Shown here piece after piece: positions 18,401 to 26,045 of a stretch of 64,000 nucleotides of DNA. Below the pieces are notes generated by a model. It saw only the letters and a list, made by a program, of their open reading frames with translations. It searched no databases and had not been told where the DNA came from. The DNA comes from Rheinheimera nanhaiensis E407-8 (GTDB taxonomy: Bacteria > Pseudomonadota > Gammaproteobacteria > Enterobacterales > Alteromonadaceae). The position numbers were made by a program, and so were the translations under genes. The stretch is taken from the NCBI RefSeq assembly GCF_000296695.1, contig NZ_BAFK01000009.1:105911-169910 (forward strand), read 5' to 3'. Each line of letters opens with the position of its first letter. Position 1 is the stretch's first letter.

Positions 18401-19267
18401 AGTAAAGCCAATGTCATAGGCTTTCGCAGCCAGTGCCAGCTGTTTTACCCTGGGCACCAGCTCGTTTATTACGCGGTCGCGGTGGCTAAATTCGTAGCGT
18501 GGGTGAATGGCCGACAGCTTGACGGAAATGCCCGGGCTGTTAAAGGGGCCACGGCCATTGGCGGCTTTACCTATGGTGTCGATGGCGCGCATATAGCTGT
18601 CAAAGTAGCGATCGGCATCGGCCATGGTACGGGCGCCTTCGCCCAGCATGTCGTAGGAATAACGAAAGCCTTTGGCTTCCATCTCGGTCGCGCGCTCAAG
18701 CGCCGCATCAATAGTGGTGCCCATCACAAACTGGGCGCCCATAATTTGCATGGCATAACGCACTGCCTGACGGATCACCGGCTCGCCTAAGCGGCCACAG
18801 GTGCGTTTTAACAGGCCAAATTGTTGTTTCTTTTGCTCATCTGAATAGTTGACCAGCTTACCGGTTAACAGCAGGCCCCAGGCTGAGGCATTCACAAACA
18901 GCGAGCTGCTGTTGCCCAGGTGCGAACTCCAGTCGCCCTGCGACAGCTTGTCGCGGATTAAGCGGTCGGCCGTGGTTTTATCCGGCACCCGCAGCAGGGC
19001 TTCGGCCAGACACATCAACACCAGGCCTTCTTCGGTCGACAAGGAGAATTCATTTAATAAGGCATCAACGCCACCTTTGCCCACCTGGGCCTGGCGGATA
19101 GTCAGCACTAACTGGCGGGCACGTTCCCAGGCACGGCTGCGGGCATTAACGCCAATATCGGCCAGTGGCAACAGGTAACTTAATACCTTGTCTTCATCAG
19201 CGCGGTAGAAATCTCGGATAGTTTGACGCAGCGGTTGGGTGGCAACCAGGGAACCGTGATACAGCAT
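15491..19267 (-). CDS. putA: Bifunctional proline dehydrogenase / P5C dehydrogenase PutA
   Basis: Oxidises proline to glutamate in two steps and feeds electrons to the quinone pool. The 1258 residues comprise an N-terminal arm, an FAD-dependent proline dehydrogenase barrel (about 150-460; VRLVKGAYWDTEIK and EFQRLHGMGDALYDEI), and an aldehyde dehydrogenase domain (about 560-1010; NFPLAIFLGQVAAAIVTGNT, catalytic Cys in GQRCSALRVLF). A C-terminal ALDH-like dimerisation domain follows (LDPRGVLALVRDDSSS). It starts directly with the arm (MLYHGSLVATQPLRQTIRDF), so the ribbon-helix-helix repressor domain of E. coli PutA is absent. The divergent Lrp-type gene is the likely regulator. Confidence 0.96.
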   Translation of the reverse strand: MLYHGSLVATQPLRQTIRDFYRADEDKVLSYLLPLADIGVNARSRAWERARQLVLTIRQAQVGKGGVDALLNEFSLSTEEGLVLMCLAEALLRVPDKTTADRLIRDKLSQGDWSSHLGNSSSLFVNASAWGLLLTGKLVNYSDEQKKQQFGLLKRTCGRLGEPVIRQAVRYAMQIMGAQFVMGTTIDAALERATEMEAKGFRYSYDMLGEGARTMADADRYFDSYMRAIDTIGKAANGRGPFNSPGISVKLSAIHPRYEFSHRDRVINELVPRVKQLALAAKAYDIGFTIDAEEADRLDLSLDIIEAVFSDPALEGWEGFGLAVQAYQKRGIHVIEWLRELALKVGRKMMVRLVKGAYWDTEIKLSQLEGFSDFPVFSRKPSTDVSYQACAKKMLSYRDSIYPQFATHNAYTVATIMEMTSDYSGFEFQRLHGMGDALYDEIVIKDKIPCRIYAPVGEHSDLLAYLVRRLLENGANSSFVNNIVDETIPVESLLSDPVETVRGWQSVRNRQIPLPANLYGSERLNSNGLDLTDIDQLEQVKKVMSLWFDSIKQLPVQHDAVPVTNPANLDEIIGYLHYADENQMQQILANADSAFASWSQTDVSERSALLRRIGDALEVHRNELLALCVKEAGKTLGDSVAEVREAIDFCRYYAARAEELFAKPQQARGVFLCISPWNFPLAIFLGQVAAAIVTGNTVVAKPAEQTSLIAIRTVEIMRDCGMPEHVVQLVIAPGRQVGEHIVPDSRIQGVMFTGSTETGCWIARKLAERGGEPVPLIAETGGQNCMIVDSTALPEQVVDDVISSGFQSAGQRCSALRVLFLQEDVADKIITMLKGAMAQLHVGDPQWLSTDLGPVIDAKAHERLSAHVQYLADKATLHYECAIPQEGKHYFFAPRLYEISDLTVLEREVFGPVVHIIRFKADELDSIINQINATGYGLTMGVHSRIEQFTRRIARDIKAGNIYVNRNMIGAVVGVQPFGGRGLSGTGPKAGGPLYLTRLVKDNLDVSCPELSEQKRHSLLSETTSNAVAYAMPVAASAQQAWAMLPINQRTSVLRQFLASLAANSVVNKQEPDLEQVLTLAQQKLQRVERELQQPVSLPGPTGESNMLVLDPRGVLALVRDDSSSFSYWLVAIITALAAGNAVITAVEEQDFAEAEACIKALQQAGMPQHLLAVVRLDCLTTLLAHADLAGAMVDVSSAVKPLCAELIAARPGAILPLITAPAGPQLLQRLVTEKTITINTTAAGGNASLMTMADNLG

Positions 19268-19398
19268 TGCAGTTAGCTTCCTGACAAGAATAAGAATGCG
19301 GCATTTTAGTAAAATGTCCGCAGCATAGGGTGGTTATTTTTGCGTTTTAACCCTATATAATTCTGTCTTAATTCAGTAAAACCAGAAAAATTACTGCC

Positions 19399-19905
19399 AT
19401 GAATACACCTGCAAAAAGTAAAGGCTTAGACCGGATCGACTTAAGTATTCTCGACACCCTGCAACGCGACGGCCGTATTGCCAATGTTGATCTGGCAAAA
19501 AAGGTGAATTTAAGTGCCAGCCCCTGCATTGACCGGGTAAAGCGGCTGGAGAAAGAAGGCTATATCGATGGCTTTGGCGCACGGTTAAATGCCGCTAAGC
19601 TGGGTTTTGGCACCGCAGCCTTTATTCAGGTGACGCTGGACAGGACGACCAGTGAGGTATTTGATAAATTCCGCGATGCGGTGGTGCAAATTCCGCAGGT
19701 GGCAGAATGCCATATGGTCGCCGGCGGCTTTGACTACTTGCTAAAACTGCGGCTGCCGAATATGGACGCCTACCGCAGTATACTGGCATTAATTGTCGAT
19801 TTGCCCGGCGTAGCACAAACCCATACTTATGTGGTGATTGAACAGGTGAAAAACGATGCGGGTTTGCCGATTAAGCCGACCGAAAGCCCGCCGGCAGCGG
19901 GCTAA
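19399..19905 (+). CDS. Lrp/AsnC family regulator, probable proline-responsive activator of putA
   Basis: A 168-residue Lrp-family regulator. The winged helix-turn-helix is at about 10-60 (LDRIDLSILDTLQRDGRIAN, then LAKKVNLSASPCIDRVKRLE) and the RAM ligand-binding domain at about 70-155 (VPECHMVAGG-type segment AECHMVAGGFDYLLKLRLP). It is divergent from putA across 131 bp, the arrangement of PutR/BkdR-type Lrp proteins with the genes they control. A TATAAT at 19357-19362 could serve its own promoter. The link to proline is inferred from position. Confidence 0.9.
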   Translation: MNTPAKSKGLDRIDLSILDTLQRDGRIANVDLAKKVNLSASPCIDRVKRLEKEGYIDGFGARLNAAKLGFGTAAFIQVTLDRTTSEVFDKFRDAVVQIPQVAECHMVAGGFDYLLKLRLPNMDAYRSILALIVDLPGVAQTHTYVVIEQVKNDAGLPIKPTESPPAAG

Positions 19906-19915
19906 CGCGGGCAGG

Positions 19916-20521
19916 TTACATCCAACGCTCGCTGTTGCGGCGCTTAGGGATCAGCAGCGGTAACACTAAACCAAAGATCAGGCCAGCCAGCAAAATTAAC
20001 GAGCCCAGTACCATGGGTTTTTCCCAAATCGAACTTTGGGTGTTTTCCAACTGCACTTTTAACTGCTCGTAAGCGCGGTTGGCTTGCTGCAGTTGCTCCA
20101 AAGCGGTTTCACGCTCAGTTACGGCCTGAGTCAACTGACTATTTAACTCGTCACGTTGTTGCTCTAACGCCAGCACGGTTTCATTATGTTTGGCATACTG
20201 CTCTTTTAAATCTGCCAGCTGTGCCACCAGACCGGGCGTAAAGGTGACATATTCTTTTGGCAGCCAGCCGGTTTTATCGGCGTCATATTGAATGTGGGCA
20301 TAGCCGGTTTCAGCATCTTCGCCTAAATAAGTGACACTTTGGCCGGCATTAACGGTACCGATAATACGGTATTGGTTACTGGGGCCCGAGTGCAGGTAAA
20401 CAAACAGGGCGTCACTGACAAAGGCGGGTTTGGCTTCAGCTTGCGCATAAACAGCACCGCTGATCATCAGCCAGTAGGCGGAAAATAATACCAGCAGGGT
20501 GCTTTTAATTAATCTGAACAT
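19916..20521 (-). CDS. ygiM: SH3-domain membrane protein of the TIGR04211/YgiM family
   Basis: A 201-residue envelope protein. A signal peptide (FRLIKSTLLVLFSAYWLMIS, cleavage near VYAQA) leads to a bacterial SH3 domain (about 28-90, FVYLHSGPSNQYRIIGTVNA). A coiled coil follows (about 105-165, with LKEQYAKHNETVLALEQQRD), then a C-terminal membrane helix (MVLGSLILLAGLIFGLVLPL) ending in a basic tail. I chose the ATG at 20521 because AGGA lies five bases upstream and a signal peptide follows at once. It is adjacent to ygiF-glnE as in E. coli. Function is not established. Confidence 0.9.
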   Translation of the reverse strand: MFRLIKSTLLVLFSAYWLMISGAVYAQAEAKPAFVSDALFVYLHSGPSNQYRIIGTVNAGQSVTYLGEDAETGYAHIQYDADKTGWLPKEYVTFTPGLVAQLADLKEQYAKHNETVLALEQQRDELNSQLTQAVTERETALEQLQQANRAYEQLKVQLENTQSSIWEKPMVLGSLILLAGLIFGLVLPLLIPKRRNSERWM

Positions 20522-20653
20522 AGGTATCCTGAGCTTATTTTTATAAAACAGCTTTGCTGCCAACACCTTGGATGATAGGGAGTTGCGCCGCAATTGACAA
20601 GGTTTAAAACGGTATTGGCTGTTATTGCCAGCACCAAGGTGACAGAGTAGCAG

Positions 20654-21601
20654 ATGAGTACTGAACTTGAGCTGAAGTTTGCCTTACCGGCAGCTTATTT
20701 ACCGCAATTAATTTCGCTGCTGCCGCAACTGGCGCAGGTGCAGCATCAGGCCGAGCAGGCGTTACACAATGCCTATTTTGATACTGCCGATAACTGGTTT
20801 CGCCGCCATGATATGGGGCTGCGCAGCCGGCTGAAAAACGGCTGTTATGAGCAAACTATCAAGCTGTCAGGGCAGCAGCATGGCGCCTTGCAAATGCGGC
20901 CTGAATATAATGCGCCCTGCGCGACAGTGCTGCCGCTGCTGGCTGACTTTCCAGCACATATCTGGCCGGCCAATACTGATATTAACGTATTACAGCGCGA
21001 ACTTACCGAGCTGTTTCGCACCGATTTTATCCGCCATAGCTGGCAGCTTAACACCCGCGACGGCAGTGTAGTGGAGCTGGCCTATGATAGCGGCAGCATT
21101 AAGGCAGGGGGCAAGCAGCAAGCCATTGCTGAGCTGGAGCTGGAACTGCTAAGTGGCAATGGTACGGCCTTATTTAGTCTGGCACGGCAGCTGCTGGTTC
21201 ATTTACCGTTGCAGGCCGGCTGGTTAAGTAAAGCGGCGCGCGGCTATTTGCTGCGTGCCGGCCGGTCATTAGCGTTACCTGCAGCGGTAGCCACGGAAGA
21301 CAGCTTGAATTTACAGCAGCAGCTGACCAGATATCTGAGTGCTTTGCAGCAAGCGGAAGCCTGTTACCCACAGCAGGGCGTACTGGCATTGCAGGTTGCG
21401 GCGCAGTCTCTGCAGCAGCTGGCCGACACCCTTGGCCAGGCAGCACTGAGCGCACAGGCGGCACAGGCGCAGCAGTTGGCGCAGCAGTGTGCCGCCGGCG
21501 AGCCACCCTTTACCGCTAATGTCTATCAGCTGTGGTTACTCGACTTATCACAATACCTGTACCAGCAAAGTGGTGACGGAGGCCAGCATGACAACGGCTA
21601 G
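20654..21601 (+). CDS. ygiF: CYTH domain protein (YgiF-type inorganic triphosphatase)
   Basis: E. coli YgiF hydrolyses inorganic triphosphate. The 315-residue protein begins with the CYTH signature TELELKFALP, then HNAYFDTADNWFRRHDMGLR and LKNGCYEQTIKLSG, with later acidic residues (IAELELELLSG). The C-terminal CHAD-like part (after about 220) is Gln-rich and shorter than in E. coli YgiF (433 residues), so the CHAD domain appears reduced. It overlaps the start of glnE by 14 bp, implying coupled translation. Confidence 0.88.
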   Translation: MSTELELKFALPAAYLPQLISLLPQLAQVQHQAEQALHNAYFDTADNWFRRHDMGLRSRLKNGCYEQTIKLSGQQHGALQMRPEYNAPCATVLPLLADFPAHIWPANTDINVLQRELTELFRTDFIRHSWQLNTRDGSVVELAYDSGSIKAGGKQQAIAELELELLSGNGTALFSLARQLLVHLPLQAGWLSKAARGYLLRAGRSLALPAAVATEDSLNLQQQLTRYLSALQQAEACYPQQGVLALQVAAQSLQQLADTLGQAALSAQAAQAQQLAQQCAAGEPPFTANVYQLWLLDLSQYLYQQSGDGGQHDNG

Positions 21602-24416
21602 CATGATCAAGGACAGCACCCTGGCGCAGGCGGTGGCACAGCAACTGAGCCAGCTTGAGACCGGGCAGTTAACCGAGGCACAGCAGGCGCAGTTATGTCA
21701 GTTGCTGGCCGCCAGTAGCTTTATTGGCCGCACGCTGGCGCAACAACCTGCACTGTTAAACCGGTTTAGCGACGCCAGCCAGCTGCTGCGGATGGACGAT
21801 TACGCCAGCACAGCCTTAGCCGGCTGTGAGCAGTTAGACGAGGCGGCACTGTTTCGCTTGCTGCGACAGGTGCGCAATGCCCGCCTTAGCAGCATCTTAG
21901 CCGCCGATGTGCTAAAGCTGCAGAGCATCGAACAAAGCCTGCTGGCGGTATCTACGCTGGCCGATCAGTTGATTAACGCTGCCTATCGCTGGGCCTATCA
22001 GCAGTTAACCGCGCAGTGGGGCACACCGCTGGATGAGCGGGGTGAGCCGATGCCATTGCTGATCCTTGGCATGGGCAAGCTGGGTGGCGCTGAGCTGAAT
22101 TTCTCCTCCGACATTGACCTGATCTTTACCTACCCGGCCAACGGTGAGACCCAGGGCGGGCGGCGCAGCAGCGAGCATCAGCAGTTTTTTACCAAGCTTG
22201 GACAAAAGCTGATTGCTGCTTTGCATCAGGTCACCGCCGATGGCTTTGTTTACCGGGTTGATATGCGCCTGCGGCCTTTTGGCGACAGTGGCCCACTGGT
22301 GCTCAGCTTTGCTGCAATGGAAGATTATTATCAGGAGCAGGGCCGCGAGTGGGAGCGTTATGCCATGCTAAAAGCCCGGGTGTTAAACCCCGATGGCTAC
22401 CACAGCCAGGAGCTGCAGCAACTGTTAAAACCGTTTATTTACCGCCGTTATATCGATTTTTCTGCCATTGAATCGCTAAGACGGATGAAGCAGCAAATTG
22501 AGCAGGAAAACCGCCGCTTAAACCGGCGTGACAATATTAAGCTGGGTGTGGGTGGCATCCGCGAAGTGGAATTTATTGTCCAGACACTGCAGCTTATTCG
22601 CGGCGGGCGCATTCCGGCGCTGCAGCAGCCGTCGTTGTTAAAGGCACTGAAGGTGCTGTGCGCTGAGCAGATTTTAACCACAGAGCAGACCGACGCGCTG
22701 GGTGAAGATTACCTGCTGCTGCGCAAGGTCGAGCAGTTTTTACAGGGCATATACGATCAACAAACCCAAACCCTGCCGCAGCAGGCGCTGGCGCGCAGCC
22801 AACTGTTGGCTGCACTGGGGCAGACCGACTGGCTGGCGTTGCAACAACAGTTAGATACCGCTATGGCGCGGGTGCACCAGCAGTTTAAACAGGTGATAGA
22901 CAACGGCGATGAAGCCGAGGCGCAGGACAATAGCGTAGGCCGGCTGATTTGGGACAGCGAGCGAAGCCCGGCTGAACTGGCCAGCCAGCTGGAATGGTTA
23001 GCAGAAGAGGAGGCGCAGGCGCTCATCAGTGCACTACAGCAATTCAAACAAGACTGCCAGAGGCGCAGTGTCGGGCCGCGTGGCCGCGATTATCTGGCCA
23101 AACTGGTGCCGCAGTTATTGTATTTACTGCAGCAACAACAGGCCGGGCCGGCAGTACTGAACCGTGTACTGGGGGTATTTAGGCAAATAGTGACCCGCAC
23201 GGCTTATCTGGAGCTGTTATTTGAAAACAACGCCGCCCTGAAACAATTGGTGTTGCTGTGCAGCCAGAGCGGCTGGCTGGCCGAGCAACTGGCGCGCTAT
23301 CCGATGTTGCTCGATGAGCTGATTGACCCGGCCCAGTTATATCAGGTCGCGACCGTGGCCGATTACCGCGACCGGCTGCGCCAGCATATGCTGCGGGTGC
23401 CAGATGATGACTTAGAACTGCTGATGGAAACCCTGCGCCAGTTTAAGCAGGCGCAGCAACTGCGTATTGCCGCCGCCGATATCAGCAGCGTACTGCCGCT
23501 AATGAAGGTCAGTGATCATCTGACCTGGCTGGCCGAAGTGATCATGGCGCAGGTGGTAGAGCTGGCCTGGCAGCAAATGGTGCAGCGTTATGGCAAACCG
23601 GCCAATGCCAGTGAGCAGGATAAAGGTCTGGCAGTCATTGCTTATGGCAAACTGGGCGGCTGGGAGCTGGGCTACGGCTCAGATCTGGACCTGGTGTTTG
23701 TGCACAGTTGCGACAGCCAGGCACCGACTGACGGCGAGCGGCCGATAGACTCCAAGCAGTTTTATTTAAAGCTGGTGCAGCGGGTGCTGCATCTGTGTAC
23801 TACCCGCACCAACAGCGGCGTGTTGTACGAGGTTGACACCCGGCTTAGGCCGTCAGGCAATTCCGGTTTGTTGGCCGTTAATATCGATACTTACCAGCAG
23901 TATTTACAGCAGGAAGCCTGGACCTGGGAACATCAGGCCTTGGTAAGGGCGCGTGCTATTTATGGCTCTGACGCTCTGCAGCACAGGTTTTTACAGATCC
24001 GTCAGCAGATCCTGAGCGCGCAGCGCGACTTAGCCAAGCTGGCTGGCGATGTGGTGCAAATGCGGCAGAAACTGCGCCAGCATCATGGTGTGGAAGCTGA
24101 AGATCCTAAGCATGCCAGCGGCGGCATTGTTGATCTGGAGTTTATCAGCCAGTATCTGGTGCTGGCCTATGCGCATCAGTTTGCCGGCTTGTATCGCTAT
24201 AGCGATAATATTCGCATTTTAGATGCCGCTGCCGAGTGTGGATTGCTCAGTGTGCTGCAGGTGCAGCAGTTACAGCAGGCGTATCAGTTACTGCGTGGCT
24301 ATGGCCACCGCCAGACGCTGGCACCGGCCAGCTTACCTGCCGATGACAGCTTACAGGAAGCAAAAGCGCAGGTAGCGCAGGTGTGGCAGCAGCTGTTTGG
24401 CAACGCCACCGGCTAG
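21588..24416 (+). CDS. glnE: Glutamine synthetase adenylyltransferase/deadenylase GlnE
   Basis: Adds and removes AMP on glutamine synthetase in response to nitrogen status through PII. The 942 residues (E. coli 946) contain two nucleotidyltransferase domains. The N-terminal one has LGMGKLGGAELNFSSDIDLI (about 155-175). The C-terminal one has IAYGKLGGWELGYGSDLDLV (about 680-700). A helical region lies between them. I chose ATG at 21588, with GGAGG five bases upstream, inside the end of ygiF; the next ATG at 21603 is less well placed. The gene ends four bases into the convergent next gene. Confidence 0.97.
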   Translation: MTTASMIKDSTLAQAVAQQLSQLETGQLTEAQQAQLCQLLAASSFIGRTLAQQPALLNRFSDASQLLRMDDYASTALAGCEQLDEAALFRLLRQVRNARLSSILAADVLKLQSIEQSLLAVSTLADQLINAAYRWAYQQLTAQWGTPLDERGEPMPLLILGMGKLGGAELNFSSDIDLIFTYPANGETQGGRRSSEHQQFFTKLGQKLIAALHQVTADGFVYRVDMRLRPFGDSGPLVLSFAAMEDYYQEQGREWERYAMLKARVLNPDGYHSQELQQLLKPFIYRRYIDFSAIESLRRMKQQIEQENRRLNRRDNIKLGVGGIREVEFIVQTLQLIRGGRIPALQQPSLLKALKVLCAEQILTTEQTDALGEDYLLLRKVEQFLQGIYDQQTQTLPQQALARSQLLAALGQTDWLALQQQLDTAMARVHQQFKQVIDNGDEAEAQDNSVGRLIWDSERSPAELASQLEWLAEEEAQALISALQQFKQDCQRRSVGPRGRDYLAKLVPQLLYLLQQQQAGPAVLNRVLGVFRQIVTRTAYLELLFENNAALKQLVLLCSQSGWLAEQLARYPMLLDELIDPAQLYQVATVADYRDRLRQHMLRVPDDDLELLMETLRQFKQAQQLRIAAADISSVLPLMKVSDHLTWLAEVIMAQVVELAWQQMVQRYGKPANASEQDKGLAVIAYGKLGGWELGYGSDLDLVFVHSCDSQAPTDGERPIDSKQFYLKLVQRVLHLCTTRTNSGVLYEVDTRLRPSGNSGLLAVNIDTYQQYLQQEAWTWEHQALVRARAIYGSDALQHRFLQIRQQILSAQRDLAKLAGDVVQMRQKLRQHHGVEAEDPKHASGGIVDLEFISQYLVLAYAHQFAGLYRYSDNIRILDAAAECGLLSVLQVQQLQQAYQLLRGYGHRQTLAPASLPADDSLQEAKAQVAQVWQQLFGNATG

Positions 24417-25000
24417 TCTTTTTGCGGTGGCGTGGCTGCGCTGATGCAGTGCTTCAGCAGATAGTCGTTGTCTTTGTCGGTAATCACCGCTGCCCGCTCC
24501 CGCGGGCAAAAGAACGCTTGCACCGGTGAGGAGAAGTCTGGCGCTATAGCGACAGACACTTTATGTATGGTGGCAATTAATGAGTCATCAACCTGAAAAT
24601 ATTGCTTTACCACATAGTCACGCGGCAAGGTCCAAAACAGCTCCAGGCCTTCAGCGCGGGCGAACTCAGTCAGTTCCGTTTTAAGCGTATCACCTTCGCG
24701 AAAACGGCGGTCAGTTACCTGGCCGCGCCAGTTAATATCGGCCGGCACGACGATAGCACTGCGCTGCTGCAACTGCGTAGTTAACTGTTCGCTGGTATCA
24801 GGCAGCGTAAGCTTAAATTTAGACAGCTCGCGCGCGCCATCGGCCAGTGAGCCACGAATTTTACTGTAAAACTCACTAAAGCCCTCGGCAGCCACATTGG
24901 TAGAGTCTTTGCGGATCAGAAAATCCGGCTTGGTCAACAGCAAATAGGCCAGACCACCTAAAATAACCAATAAGCTGATATTACGGATCCAGAACCACAT
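24413..25000 (-). CDS. Membrane-anchored protein with a possible TcpQ-like domain
   Basis: A 195-residue protein with one N-terminal membrane helix (about 4-23) and a periplasmic part. Residues about 90-170 (WRGQVTDRRFREGDTLKTEL, then FWTLPRDYVVKQYFQVDDSL) resemble the C-terminal TcpQ/PilL domain of pilus and secretion accessory proteins, but I recognise this only weakly. It ends convergently with glnE, overlapping by 4 bp, and lies 2 bp downstream of the acyltransferase gene, so those two probably share a transcript. Confidence 0.6.
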   Translation of the reverse strand: MWFWIRNISLLVILGGLAYLLLTKPDFLIRKDSTNVAAEGFSEFYSKIRGSLADGARELSKFKLTLPDTSEQLTTQLQQRSAIVVPADINWRGQVTDRRFREGDTLKTELTEFARAEGLELFWTLPRDYVVKQYFQVDDSLIATIHKVSVAIAPDFSSPVQAFFCPRERAAVITDKDNDYLLKHCISAATPPQKD

Positions 25001-25002
25001 AC

Positions 25003-25935
25003 TTAGTGTCCTTTATAAAGTGATGGCGCCTTGGCATCGGGCCGGGTTTTAAAGCGCCGGTGCAACCACATATATTGCTCCGGATGTTGCAGCACCGCCT
25101 GTTCTACCCACTGGTTTACCCGGGTAACGTCGGCTTTGTCATCACCGCTGGGGAACCCCTGCAACGCCGGTAATACCGTGATCTTATAGCCTTGGCTGCC
25201 CGCCAGACGGCTGGTGATTACCGGAATAACGACGCAGTTAGCTGCTTTGGCAAATAATAGCGTACCCGTGGTGGTGGCGGCATCTGGTACGGCAAAAAAC
25301 GGCACAAATTCGGCGCGGTTGCGGCCATAGTCCTGATCCGGTAAGTAAAAACACACTTCCTGCTGGTTTAACGCCTCAATCAGCCCTTTAACGTCGCGTT
25401 TGCCAATCATGTATTTATTGGCGCGGTTACGGCCGTGGTATTGCAGGTAATCCATCAACGGGTTGTTATGCGGCCGGTAAAACCCGACGCTGGGGTGAGT
25501 AAGGCCAAACACGCGGCAGGCGCCTTCCAGGTGTAAAAAATGCGCCGCTAGTAGCAGTACGCCTTTACCTTCGGCTAAAGCGGTTTCAATGTGTTCATAG
25601 CCGCTAAAATGCGCCAGTTTTTTTATCCGCCAGTTTGGCCACCACCAGCCAATAACGGTGTCAAACAAGGCTTTGCCGGTTTCACTGAAGTTGCGCTCGA
25701 TTAAGGCCTGTTGCTCGGCGGCGGGCATGTCGGGAAAGCACAACTGGATATTGCGCAGGGCCACTTTGCGGCGCGATGTAAGCAGTTTACCTAACAGGCG
25801 GCCAAAGCCACTGCCCAGTGCCATTAATACCGGGTAAGGCAACCAACTGATTAACCACAGCAGCGCTGCACCCAACCAAAGTAACCAGTATTGTGGCAAG
25901 AAAAAACGCCAGCTAAACTGCGGAGCCTGAACCAC
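25003..25935 (-). CDS. LpxL/LpxM-family lipid A acyltransferase
   Basis: An inner-membrane acyltransferase that adds a secondary acyl chain to lipid A precursors. The 310 residues start with a membrane anchor (YWLLWLGAALLWLISWLPYP). The HxxxxE catalytic signature is HFLHLE (about 132-137), followed by VGFYRPHNNPLMDYL and the conserved DQDYGRNRAEFVPFF. The length fits LpxL/LpxM/LpxP. Which of these it is cannot be decided here. It overlaps no neighbour and is followed after 2 bp by the TcpQ-like gene. Confidence 0.93.
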   Translation of the reverse strand: MVQAPQFSWRFFLPQYWLLWLGAALLWLISWLPYPVLMALGSGFGRLLGKLLTSRRKVALRNIQLCFPDMPAAEQQALIERNFSETGKALFDTVIGWWWPNWRIKKLAHFSGYEHIETALAEGKGVLLLAAHFLHLEGACRVFGLTHPSVGFYRPHNNPLMDYLQYHGRNRANKYMIGKRDVKGLIEALNQQEVCFYLPDQDYGRNRAEFVPFFAVPDAATTTGTLLFAKAANCVVIPVITSRLAGSQGYKITVLPALQGFPSGDDKADVTRVNQWVEQAVLQHPEQYMWLHRRFKTRPDAKAPSLYKGH

Positions 25936-26008
25936 GCGATATCCTCAGTGAAAAAATGATGCGCTATTGTAGCGAAAATTGACCGGGGGGATAGTGAAAA
26001 CTGGTAAG

Positions 26009-26034
26009 AGGTTCACCGCCGCTGCGGTGAACCT
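26009..26034 (-). terminator. Terminator downstream of tolC
   Basis: A perfect 11-bp stem (AGGTTCACCGC/GCGGTGAACCT) with a 4-base loop lies 12 bases past the tolC stop on the minus strand. The following sequence has only a modest T content. By position it ends the tolC transcript. Confidence 0.6.
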
Positions 26035-26045
26035 GCAAGGAGAGC

